NCBI GenBank assembly: GCA_937858255.1
Contig: CALLZQ010000711.1
Span: 1 to 9,959 of the forward strand
DNA: 9,959 nucleotides
Reading direction: 5' to 3'
From: an uncultured Tabrizicola sp.
GTDB lineage: Bacteria > Pseudomonadota > Alphaproteobacteria > Rhodobacterales > Rhodobacteraceae
A program made the position numbers and the translations under genes. Position 1 is the stretch's first letter; every line of letters begins with the position of its first letter. This document shows, in pieces, positions 1 through 6,710 of the stretch. The notes beneath the pieces are model-generated. The model searched no databases and was not told the origin of the DNA. It saw nothing but the letters and a program-made list of their open reading frames with translations.

Positions 1-1701
1 CCCCAGTTTCTTGTAAATGTCGATATTGCGGAACAGCGTCTTGAAGCCCCAGGCCTGATGCGGCTTGCGGATGATTTCGGGGGCGCAATCGGTGAACTGG
101 TCCAGCAGGAAGCGGTCCTCATAGGGCGCGACATCGGAATTGCCGATCAGCCGCCATGTCAGGCTGATCATGTTGGCCTCACCCATCGCCTCATAGAGGG
201 CGCGCAAAGTGCCGTCGCCGATCTTGATGTTGATGAATTCATCCACATCCATGCAGATGCCCCAGCCGCATTCCTGCATCACCGGCTCGGATTCGGCGGC
301 TTGCAGGGCAGCGTGCTGGGGCTTTAGCTCTCCGCCCGGTTTCCACGGATTGACCCTGTGCTGGACCAGCCCCTTGGCCTGCAACATTTCCAGCATCGTG
401 TCGGTGCCGTCGGTGCAGTCATTGGTATAGACGAGGAAATCATCCACCCCAATGGCGCGGTGATAGGCGATCCATTCGAGGATGAAGGGCCCCTCATTCT
501 TCATGGTGGTGACAATGGCGGTGCGTCCGCCGCGTGCAGCCTGCTTCGGGGCCTTGCGTGGCTTTGAGACGGGCGCGCGCACCGGGTTATGGCCGAACAT
601 TGTCTCGGCCATTTCCAGCAAAAGCGGATCCTCGATCAATGAGGTCTTGGGCGCCAGTTCGCCTGAGGCGCGTCCCGGCACCCGGATCGCCATGGCCCGG
701 TAAAACGGGATGATATCCTCGGGGTCGGGCTTGGCATAGGCGACGCGCACCATCCGCCAGGTATTGACCAGCCCGGCCTTGGCCGGTGCCACGCCCCAGC
801 GGGCAATCCCGCGCCGGGCGTCGAATTGCCGGCAGATATGATCGCCAAAGCCCGGCGCGCCGCGCGGGCGCACCCGCCACGGGTAAATCCGCCGACCCAC
901 CAACAGGACCACGCCATGCCGCGCCTCGGCGCAGCGGTCAAAAGCGCCCTTCGCCTCGGGCGCCAGAATATCGGTGACATCGAGGATCAGCACCGCCCGG
1001 GCCTCGGCCAGAAAGCGCCATTTGGCGATCTCGAAAATCAGTTGCTCGCCCAAAGGCGCACGCCACGGGTCGGGGGCGGGCGGCTCCATCCTGTCCTTGC
1101 CGGGGGCATCGGGGGCGAGAAAGGGGTGATCCTCTGGCCCGAGATCGGGCTTGCCCAGCGGCAGCGGACAGTCGAGAACCACGACCGTCAGCGCGCCATC
1201 GGGCAGCAGGCGCCGCAGCGCGCGCCGCAGGGCGGGCAGAAAGCCGGGATCGGGCAGGCGGTTCAGGATCAGCGCCCCCTCCAACCCGTGATGGCGGGCG
1301 TGATAGGCGATCCCCTCGGCCACCTGCGCCGGTGTCTCGGCGATCCGCATCCCGAAACTGCAATTCTTGCCTGCAAACAGCGCCCATTCGGCCGGCGCCG
1401 GCTCTGCCATCAGCGGCGCCCCTTCGCGCAGCGCCAGCGGCCCGGGGCCTCGCGCGACCACCATCGTCGCGCCCGACACCTCACGCAGTTCCTCGGGCAG
1501 GGCGCAGCCCTCGGCCCCATCGGGCAGAAAGGCGAGGGGCAGGGTGCCCGCGCCAAAGAAATGGATCACGCGGCCATCCGCCAGCGCCACAGAGTCCAGC
1601 CGCCGCGTCACGCCGCCCGCGCCGATCTCACATGCCGCCATGGTCCGGCCCAGTACCACCGGACCGCCCCTGCCGCCTGATTGTTTCGCTTTTCCTGTCA
1701 T
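1..1701 (-). CDS. Glycosyltransferase family 2-like protein with a duplicated, degenerate N-terminal domain (3' end beyond window)
   Basis: The frame is open from ATG at 1701 to the window edge (567 residues, no stop), so the C-terminus is missing. Residues about 393-567 are a GT2-like domain of the Glyco_tranf_2_4 type: an opening TAIVTTMKNEGPFILEWIAY, then a YTNDCTDGTD segment near 425-434 and the acidic metal/nucleotide motif MDVDEFI at 484-490. Such enzymes move a sugar from a nucleotide donor to a surface glycan or protein in the cytoplasm; donor and acceptor are unknown. Residues about 106-370 resemble a second, decayed copy: IAYHARHHGL at 131-140 matches IAYHRAIGVD at 411-420, and LDVTDI at 240-245 sits where DVDEFI should be. 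A basic, Pro/Lys/Ala-rich linker (about 374-391) joins the halves. The start is uncertain: ATG 1701 has only a weak ribosome site, and an in-frame ATG at 1641 is possible. It is transcribed divergently from the next gene. Confidence 0.85.
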   Translation of the reverse strand, partial: MTGKAKQSGGRGGPVVLGRTMAACEIGAGGVTRRLDSVALADGRVIHFFGAGTLPLAFLPDGAEGCALPEELREVSGATMVVARGPGPLALREGAPLMAEPAPAEWALFAGKNCSFGMRIAETPAQVAEGIAYHARHHGLEGALILNRLPDPGFLPALRRALRRLLPDGALTVVVLDCPLPLGKPDLGPEDHPFLAPDAPGKDRMEPPAPDPWRAPLGEQLIFEIAKWRFLAEARAVLILDVTDILAPEAKGAFDRCAEARHGVVLLVGRRIYPWRVRPRGAPGFGDHICRQFDARRGIARWGVAPAKAGLVNTWRMVRVAYAKPDPEDIIPFYRAMAIRVPGRASGELAPKTSLIEDPLLLEMAETMFGHNPVRAPVSKPRKAPKQAARGGRTAIVTTMKNEGPFILEWIAYHRAIGVDDFLVYTNDCTDGTDTMLEMLQAKGLVQHRVNPWKPGGELKPQHAALQAAESEPVMQECGWGICMDVDEFINIKIGDGTLRALYEAMGEANMISLTWRLIGNSDVAPYEDRFLLDQFTDCAPEIIRKPHQAWGFKTLFRNIDIYKKLG

Positions 1702-1868
1702 TGCCCGTCTTTGTCGCGGTCTGCCGCCGCCTTTGCCCTTTCATAACATAGTGACGCTTATGGGGCAAAGCCGCGGCAGCGGCGATTATCGCGATATGTT
1801 GGCAAATCGCCCAAGTTTCGCCAGACTGTTTCGCAATTGTCCCCGAAAAGGGGCGTGGAGGCAGGTTA
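1702..1868. promoter_or_regulatory. Divergent intergenic region carrying the 5' ends of both glycan genes
   Basis: These 167 bases separate two divergent start codons, so promoters for both genes should lie here. I could not fix convincing -35/-10 pairs by eye. Visible structure is a long bulged inverted repeat (1731-1770), a perfect 10-base palindrome TATCGCGATA at 1787-1796, and the GGAGG ribosome site at 1857-1861 for the rightward gene. Confidence 0.5.
1731..1770. repeat. Bulged inverted repeat between divergent glycan genes
   Basis: CTTTGCCC at 1731-1738 pairs with GGGCAAAG at 1763-1770, and CATAA at 1742-1746 pairs with TTATG at 1758-1762. This gives 13 paired positions interrupted only by a TTT bulge on the left arm, around an 11-base loop. 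There is no T-tract after the right arm, so it is not a classic terminator. Its place between divergent starts fits an operator or leader structure; that role is inference. Confidence 0.45.
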
Positions 1869-4073
1869 ATGGTTCAGGTGAGAGAAGTCGGCATGCTGTG
1901 GATCGGCGGCAGCCTGTCATGGATGGAGCAGCTTTGCCTCAAATCCTTTGTCGATCAGGGGCAGAAGATCACGCTGTTTTCCTATGAGGATATTCCGAAT
2001 GTCCCCTCAGGCGTCATCCGCCGCGACGGGCGCGAGGTGCTGGATACCGACAACTTCCTGAAATACGAAAAGAAAGACAGCTTTGCGCTGTTTGCCGACC
2101 TGTTCCGCCTGCATATGATCGCCCGCAATCCGGGGATGATCTGGTGCGATACCGATGTCTATTGCCACCGCCCGATGACCTATGACAGCGGCTATGTGAT
2201 GGGGTTTGAACTGCCCGGCGGCCACCGGGTGAACAATGCCGTTCTGGGCCTGCCGGCAGACAGTGCGCTGTTGCAGGCGATGCTGGACTACACCGCCGAT
2301 CCCTTTGCCATCCCGCCCTTTGTCAAACCGGCGCTGCAAGAGGAATACCGGGCCAAGGCCGCCGCCGGGCAGCCGGTGCATGTCAGCCAGCAGCCTTGGG
2401 GCGTCTGGGGGCCGATGATGGTGACGCATTTCACCCATGCGCTTGGTCTGGCCGATCAGGTTCTGCCGCTGGAGGCGTTTTACCCCGTCACCTTTCCCGA
2501 CCGGCTGAAATTCCTGCGCCCGGCCGAGGTGGTTGAGCGGATGCTGATGCCCGAGACCACGGCCCTGCATCTCTGGGCCTCGAACAAGCGCGAATTGGGT
2601 CTGCGTCACAACGGGCTGGCGCCTGCGGGAAGTTACCTCGACAAGCTCTTGAAAAAACATGGGATCGCGCCAGAGTCCGCCCCGATCAAGGGGCGCGGCA
2701 AACGTGTCTTCGAGGCCGGTCTGGTCGAGGCTGCGGGTCTGGACGAGGTTTCGGTCTTTGCCGATCTGGGAGGCACGGCGCAATCGCTCGCGCTGGCCGC
2801 CCATGCCAAATGGGATTGCGATATCGACCTGATCGACTTGACGCATAAGGGCGAATTCAGTGAAAGCCCTTCGGGCTGGGTGGCCCCCTATATCGATTTC
2901 CTTACCCGTCATGATGTGGCCCCTGATCGTATCCGCCGCATTGGCCGGGTCGAAGATCTGCGGCCCGCCGATCTGGTCTCAAATCTCTCTGGTTTTGGGG
3001 ATGTTAATAAAATCAAACATCTGGACGGCGTTCTTGACAATATGCTTCATGCCGAAAGCCGAATGGTGATTGATGTGCGTAAGGGATCTGGCGCATTTCC
3101 CTTCCTCAAGGAATACGGGTCGACCGAGACGCTCTCGACACGCGAGGCCGATGGCGTGCCGATCATCCGCAGCCTCTTTACCGCCGGCCCGCAACTCGCG
3201 GCGCGGCAAGGCGGTGAAAGCTGGTCAAAGATCGCGGTAGAACTAGCGGGAAAAGAAGGGTTTTTCCGGGAAAGCCGTGACCACTCCTTTCTTCACGTCA
3301 AGCGTGGCGATACCTTGGTCGTGACCTTTGACAATCTGGATATCGCCATGGGCAAGCGTGAGGATCGCCGCCCCTGGGGCTATGCTTTCATCGAAAAGCA
3401 GGGCTGGTCGATGCTGGGGGTGATGGCGAATGGCTGGACCTGGTATCGTGACCCCTGGGTCTGGGCCGAGTTCGACCGCCTGCGTGACACGGGTTTCTTT
3501 GCCGGCTTTCGCCGGGTGGTGTTCTACGGGGCCTCGATGGGGGGCTATGCGGCTGCGGCCTTTGTCGCGGCCTGCCCGGGGGCGGATGTGGTGGCGATCT
3601 CGCCGCAATCGACGCTGGACAAGGCCGTGGTCCCTTGGGAGACGCGCTACAAAACCGCCTGGGACCGCGATTTTTCCGGCCCCTATGGCGATGCGGCGCA
3701 GGTCAGCGCGGCGGCGCGGCGGGTATTTTTGCTCTATGATCCTTATGAGCCGTTGGATACCGGCCATGCCGACCGGTTTCAGGGCGCCAATGTGACCAAG
3801 CTGCGCGCGCCACTCCTGGGCCACCGGCTGGGCAGTAGCCTGCAACAGATGGGCATTCTGGCGCCAATCACCCTGGGCGCGCTGAATGGCACATTGACCG
3901 AGCCGGAGTTCTACAGGCTCTTGCGCGCCCGCAAGGGCTTTGGCCGCTACCAGAAAGAACTGTTCAAGCGCGCGATTGACCGTGGACGGCCCGATCTGGC
4001 GCGCAAGCTGGGTCGCTGGGTGCTGACGCGGGGTGACAATCGTTATATCCGGCAGGGGCTGATGGCGCTCTGA
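1869..4073 (+). CDS. Three-module surface-glycan protein: DxD glycosyltransferase, methyltransferase-like and alpha/beta-hydrolase-like domains
   Basis: It has 734 residues and no signal peptide, so it is probably cytoplasmic. Residues 1-260 look like a capsular-polysaccharide/GT32-like transferase: LWIGGSLSWMEQL near 10-22, FADLFRLHMI at 75-84, and the metal-binding DxD motif in IWCDTDVYCHRP (D94, D96). Residues about 278-435 resemble a class I methyltransferase-like fold (SVFADLGGTAQSLALAA near 295-311, LVSNLSGFGDVN at 369-380, MVIDVRKGSG at 399-408), but the usual GxGxG SAM loop is not clear. Residues about 463-675 look like an alpha/beta hydrolase: VVFYGASMGGYAA carries the nucleophile elbow with S556, and D624 and H652 are plausible triad partners. 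The last 60 residues are basic and helical. The start is set by GGAGG at 1857-1861, seven bases before ATG; ATG at 1893 is a weaker alternative. It probably adds and modifies a sugar on a surface polymer; the exact reaction is unknown. Confidence 0.8.
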   Translation: MVQVREVGMLWIGGSLSWMEQLCLKSFVDQGQKITLFSYEDIPNVPSGVIRRDGREVLDTDNFLKYEKKDSFALFADLFRLHMIARNPGMIWCDTDVYCHRPMTYDSGYVMGFELPGGHRVNNAVLGLPADSALLQAMLDYTADPFAIPPFVKPALQEEYRAKAAAGQPVHVSQQPWGVWGPMMVTHFTHALGLADQVLPLEAFYPVTFPDRLKFLRPAEVVERMLMPETTALHLWASNKRELGLRHNGLAPAGSYLDKLLKKHGIAPESAPIKGRGKRVFEAGLVEAAGLDEVSVFADLGGTAQSLALAAHAKWDCDIDLIDLTHKGEFSESPSGWVAPYIDFLTRHDVAPDRIRRIGRVEDLRPADLVSNLSGFGDVNKIKHLDGVLDNMLHAESRMVIDVRKGSGAFPFLKEYGSTETLSTREADGVPIIRSLFTAGPQLAARQGGESWSKIAVELAGKEGFFRESRDHSFLHVKRGDTLVVTFDNLDIAMGKREDRRPWGYAFIEKQGWSMLGVMANGWTWYRDPWVWAEFDRLRDTGFFAGFRRVVFYGASMGGYAAAAFVAACPGADVVAISPQSTLDKAVVPWETRYKTAWDRDFSGPYGDAAQVSAAARRVFLLYDPYEPLDTGHADRFQGANVTKLRAPLLGHRLGSSLQQMGILAPITLGALNGTLTEPEFYRLLRARKGFGRYQKELFKRAIDRGRPDLARKLGRWVLTRGDNRYIRQGLMAL

Positions 4074-4101
4074 CAACAGGGGCCGCCTCGGAGGGCATCG
4101 A

Positions 4102-4142
4102 GCCCCCACTCGGCGGCGCTGCCGCGGAACAGTTGTGGGGGT
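4102..4142. terminator. Compound hairpin in the 208-base gap after the three-module gene
   Basis: GCCCCCAC at 4102-4109 pairs with GTGGGGGT at 4135-4142 (one G-T pair). Inside the loop, GCGGC at 4113-4117 pairs with GCCGC at 4121-4125. It lies 28 bases after the stop codon at 4073, where a terminator would be expected, but no T-tract follows, so any termination would be Rho-dependent or weak. It could instead be an mRNA 3'-end stabiliser. The rest of 4074-4281 shows nothing else I can name. Confidence 0.35.
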
Positions 4143-4281
4143 GCCCCCTCCATTGGTCGCATGCGCGCCCTTGTCCGCTTGTCCCTCTCGGCGCCGCCCG
4201 CCAGCATGCCGGCAAAGACGCTGTGGCCCCGCCCTTGCAGGCCGGGCCATGCAGAGCAGATGACGCCGGGGAGGCGCAGAC

Positions 4282-5184
4282 GTGACCGACATTCCGCAAT
4301 CCATTGATGCAACGCTCGCGCTCTTGTCCGATCAGGGCTATGTCGCCAGCCGCTCGCTCGCCACCGTGGTCTTTCTGTCGCTGCGCCTTGGACGCCCGCT
4401 GTTTCTCGAAGGCGAGGCCGGCGTTGGCAAGACCGAGATCGCCAAGACCCTTGCCACGGCCCTCGGCCGCCGCCTGATCCGCCTGCAATGCTATGAAGGA
4501 TTGGACGCCGCCTCGGCCGTCGCCGAATGGAATTTCGCGGCGCAAATGGTGGCGATCCGCGCCGCCGAAACCGGCGGCCAGACCACATCCCGCGCCGACC
4601 TTTTCAGCGACGATTTCCTGATCGAGCGCCCGCTCCTTGCCGCCATGCGCCCGCAAGCCGGCGGTGCCCCGGTCCTCTTGATCGACGAGTTGGACCGCAC
4701 CGACGAACCCTTTGAGGCCTTCCTCCTTGAGGCACTCTCGGACTTTCAGGTCACGATCCCTGAACTTGGCACCATCCGCGCCCCCGAGCCACCCATCGTC
4801 ATCCTCACCTCGAACCGCACGCGCGAGGTGCATGACGCGCTCAAACGCCGCTGCCTTTACCACTGGGTCGACTTCCCCGCTTTCGACCGTGAACTGCAGA
4901 TCCTAAAATCGCGCGCCCCCGAGGCGCAGGATCAACTCAGCCGCGAAATCGTCGCCTTCGTCCAGAAACTGCGCCGCGAGGATCTGTTCAAACGCCCGGG
5001 CGTCGCCGAAACCATCGACTGGGCCAAATGCTTGCTCGCCCTTGACGTGATCCAGCTTTCGCCCGAGGTGATCGCCGACACGCTCGGCGCCATCCTCAAA
5101 TATCAGGACGACATCCAGAAAATCGCCGGCTCTGATGCCAAACGCCTGCTTGAAGAGGTCAAAAAGGAACTCCTCCCGGCATGA
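4282..5184 (+). CDS. MoxR-family AAA+ ATPase, CoxD-like
   Basis: This 300-residue AAA+ ATPase has a typical MoxR/CoxD length. Walker A is GEAGVGKT (44-51, K50), Walker B is VLLIDELD (131-138, D135/E136), sensor 1 lies in ILTSNRTRE (N178), and the arginine-finger region is LKRRCLYHW (R189/R190). A small C-terminal helical lid follows. MoxR ATPases work with VWA proteins as chaperones that remodel or load metal centres. CoxD of Oligotropha carboxidovorans is needed to mature the Mo/Cu site of CO dehydrogenase in the cytoplasm. The start is GTG at 4282, chosen because GGGGAGG at 4268-4274 is seven bases upstream and ATG is absent there. The next gene, 68 bases downstream, is the VWA partner, which supports the pairing. 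No cox structural genes are in view, so the client hydroxylase is unknown and the symbol coxD is withheld. Confidence 0.92.
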   Translation: MTDIPQSIDATLALLSDQGYVASRSLATVVFLSLRLGRPLFLEGEAGVGKTEIAKTLATALGRRLIRLQCYEGLDAASAVAEWNFAAQMVAIRAAETGGQTTSRADLFSDDFLIERPLLAAMRPQAGGAPVLLIDELDRTDEPFEAFLLEALSDFQVTIPELGTIRAPEPPIVILTSNRTREVHDALKRRCLYHWVDFPAFDRELQILKSRAPEAQDQLSREIVAFVQKLRREDLFKRPGVAETIDWAKCLLALDVIQLSPEVIADTLGAILKYQDDIQKIAGSDAKRLLEEVKKELLPA

Positions 5185-5211
5185 GCCATTTTCTGTCCTT
5201 AAATATCCCAC

Positions 5212-5241
5212 GGGGGGTGCGGGGGGTGTGAAACCCCCCGC
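5212..5241. repeat. GC-rich intercistronic hairpin with duplicated left arm (possible dispersed palindromic repeat)
   Basis: GCGGGGGGT at 5219-5227 pairs perfectly with ACCCCCCGC at 5233-5241 around a five-base loop, and a T-rich TCTTT follows. The left arm is duplicated: GGGGGGT occurs at both 5212-5218 and 5221-5227, so two mutually exclusive hairpins can form. The block begins after an AAATATCCCA stretch. Similar AAATATCCC-plus-hairpin blocks are, from memory, common between genes in Rhodobacterales, which would make this a dispersed repeat. It lies between the ATPase and VWA genes and could lower read-through or stabilise the upstream mRNA. Confidence 0.55.
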
Positions 5242-5252
5242 TCTTTGCGCCG

Positions 5253-6518
5253 ATGGCCACCTATGCCCCGCTTGATATCCCCGAAGATGGCAAACTTGCC
5301 CATAACATCACCCATTTCGCCCGGGCGCTGCGCAAGGCGGGGCTGCCGATCGGCCCGGGACGGGTGATTGATGCCATCCGCGCCGTCGCGGCAGCGGGCT
5401 TTTCCGAACGCGCCGATTTCTATTGGACGCTGCACGCCTGTTTCGTCAGCCGCCCCGAAGAGCGGGTGATCTACGAACAGGTGTTCCGGCTGTTCTGGCG
5501 TGATCCCAAATATCTCGACCATATGATGAACCTGCTGCTCCCCTCGATTCAGGGGCTGCAAGAGGACCGGCAAGCCAGTGCCGCCGAAAAACGCGCCGCC
5601 GAGGCGCTGCTCGACGGGGTGGAACGCGACATCCCCAAGCCCGAGATTGAGGGCAAGGAAGAGGAAACCCAGATCGAGATCGACGCCTCTGCGACGATGA
5701 GCCATGAGGAGCGGCTCAAGACCCTCGATTTCGAACTGATGTCGGTCGATGAGATTGCCGAAGCGCGGCGGATGCTCTCCCGCCTCAGCCTGCCGGTGCG
5801 GCCCCTGCGCACCCGCAGGGCCGAGGCCGCGCCGAACGGCGCGCGGATCGACCTGCGCCGCACCCTGCGTGCCAGCCTGCGCACGGGGGGCGAGGTGCAA
5901 CGCCTCGCCCGGATGCAGCCGCGCCAGCGTTGGCCGAACCTTGTGGTGCTGTGCGACATTTCCGGCTCGATGAGCCAGTATTCGCGGATGGTCTTGCATT
6001 TCGTGCATGCGGTGGCCAACCGCAAGGGGCAGGGCTGGGCGCGGGTCCATGCCTTTACCTTTGGCACCCGGCTGACCAATATCACCCGGCATCTGAAGAA
6101 CCGCGATGTCGATGCCGCCCTGCGCGCGGCGGGGGCCGAGGCGCAGGACTGGTCGGGCGGCACCCGCATTGGCGCCTGCCTGCATGATTTCAACCGCGAC
6201 TGGTCGCGCCGGGTTCTGGGTCAGGGGGCGGTGGTGCTGCTGATCACCGACGGGCTGGACCGTGACGACGCCGGTCTACTGGCCGCCGAGGCGGAGCGTC
6301 TGCACCTCTCTTGCCGGCGGCTGATCTGGCTGAACCCGCTGCTCCGCTGGGATGGCTTTGCCCCCAAGGCGCGGGGGGTCAAAGCGCTGTTGCCCCATTG
6401 CGACGCCTTTCGCGCCGGGCATTCGATTGCGACGCTTGAGGCGCTGGGGCGGGCAATCTCCGATCCCGGTGACGGCGGTGAAAAGGCCCGGCTGATGCGT
6501 ATGCTCGGCCAAGGCTAG
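5253..6518 (+). CDS. VWA domain protein, CoxE-like partner of the MoxR ATPase
   Basis: This 421-residue protein has a typical CoxE length and layout. The N-terminal part (about 15-180) is the helical family region, with ITHFARALRKAGLPIGPGRV near 19-38 and FWRDPKYLDHMMNLLLP near 81-97. A basic, Arg-rich linker (180-225) leads into the VWA domain (about 228-400), whose metal-ion-dependent adhesion site is complete: DISGS at 235-239, T304 in DWSGGTRIG, and D333 in LLITDGLDRDD. CoxE acts with CoxD in the cytoplasm during assembly of the active-site metal of molybdenum hydroxylases of the CO-dehydrogenase type. The ATG at 5253 follows an in-frame stop and is the first possible start, but no Shine-Dalgarno sequence is visible; the bases before it belong to the hairpin 5219-5241. 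Translation may depend on coupling or hairpin opening. It ends in TAG at 6516-6518. Confidence 0.9.
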   Translation: MATYAPLDIPEDGKLAHNITHFARALRKAGLPIGPGRVIDAIRAVAAAGFSERADFYWTLHACFVSRPEERVIYEQVFRLFWRDPKYLDHMMNLLLPSIQGLQEDRQASAAEKRAAEALLDGVERDIPKPEIEGKEEETQIEIDASATMSHEERLKTLDFELMSVDEIAEARRMLSRLSLPVRPLRTRRAEAAPNGARIDLRRTLRASLRTGGEVQRLARMQPRQRWPNLVVLCDISGSMSQYSRMVLHFVHAVANRKGQGWARVHAFTFGTRLTNITRHLKNRDVDAALRAAGAEAQDWSGGTRIGACLHDFNRDWSRRVLGQGAVVLLITDGLDRDDAGLLAAEAERLHLSCRRLIWLNPLLRWDGFAPKARGVKALLPHCDAFRAGHSIATLEALGRAISDPGDGGEKARLMRMLGQG

Positions 6519-6530
6519 CCAGTACACTGG
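6519..6530. repeat. Short palindrome CCAGT-AC-ACTGG directly after the VWA stop
   Basis: The two five-base arms CCAGT (6519-6523) and ACTGG (6526-6530) are perfect inverted repeats two bases apart, immediately after the stop codon, followed by a smaller GGTT-GG-AACC palindrome at 6529-6538. It could be an operator for the downstream OmpA gene. It is short enough to arise by chance. Confidence 0.25.
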
Positions 6531-6608
6531 TTGGAACCATTAACTCCGTTGCGCGTTGACCCGGCGAAACGCCCCATACCGGGCTGCGGGTCCGCTTTGG
6601 GCCGGCGC

Positions 6609-6623
6609 TGATATGGCATATCA
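6609..6623. promoter_or_regulatory. Inverted repeat TGATAT-GGC-ATATCA upstream of the OmpA-family gene
   Basis: Perfect six-base half-sites with a three-base centre lie 88 bases before the OmpA-family start codon. AT-rich half-sites stand out in this GC-rich leader. The form fits binding of a dimeric regulator to the promoter region; which regulator is unknown. A second structure, GCATCCC at 6637-6643 pairing with GGGATGC at 6652-6658, lies just downstream and would sit in the 5' leader of the mRNA. Confidence 0.4.
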
Positions 6624-6636
6624 AACCGGAATGGCG

Positions 6637-6658
6637 GCATCCCTTGGCTCTGGGATGC
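6637..6658 (+). other. Hairpin in the leader of the OmpA-family gene
   Basis: A seven-base perfect stem (GCATCCC/GGGATGC) encloses an eight-base loop. No T-tract follows, so it is more likely a leader stem-loop than a terminator. It is the strongest fold in the 192-base gap between the VWA and OmpA genes. Confidence 0.35.
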
Positions 6659-6710
6659 TGATTCCGCCTCGGACTCTGGCGGTGCGCAAGCGCCCCGTGA
6701 AAGGAACGCC

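Noticed and set aside
826..1680. Plus-strand open frame (284 codons) opposite the left glycosyltransferase
   Set aside because: No domain motifs, Arg/Gln/Pro-rich; the minus-strand frame carries the GT2 motifs and is open for 567 codons.
3243..4304. Minus-strand open frame (353 codons) over the three-module gene and following gap
   Set aside because: Composition is Arg/Pro/Gln-rich without any recognisable motif; it overlaps strongly supported plus-strand domains and is a GC-bias artefact.
5199..6185. Minus-strand open frame (328 codons) opposite the VWA gene
   Set aside because: No family motifs; it runs across the hairpin and the gene with an intact MIDAS on the plus strand.
6556..6580. 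TTGACC as a possible -35 element upstream of the OmpA-family gene
   Set aside because: No acceptable -10 at 16-18 bases; the nearest AT-containing hexamer is only about 13 bases away.
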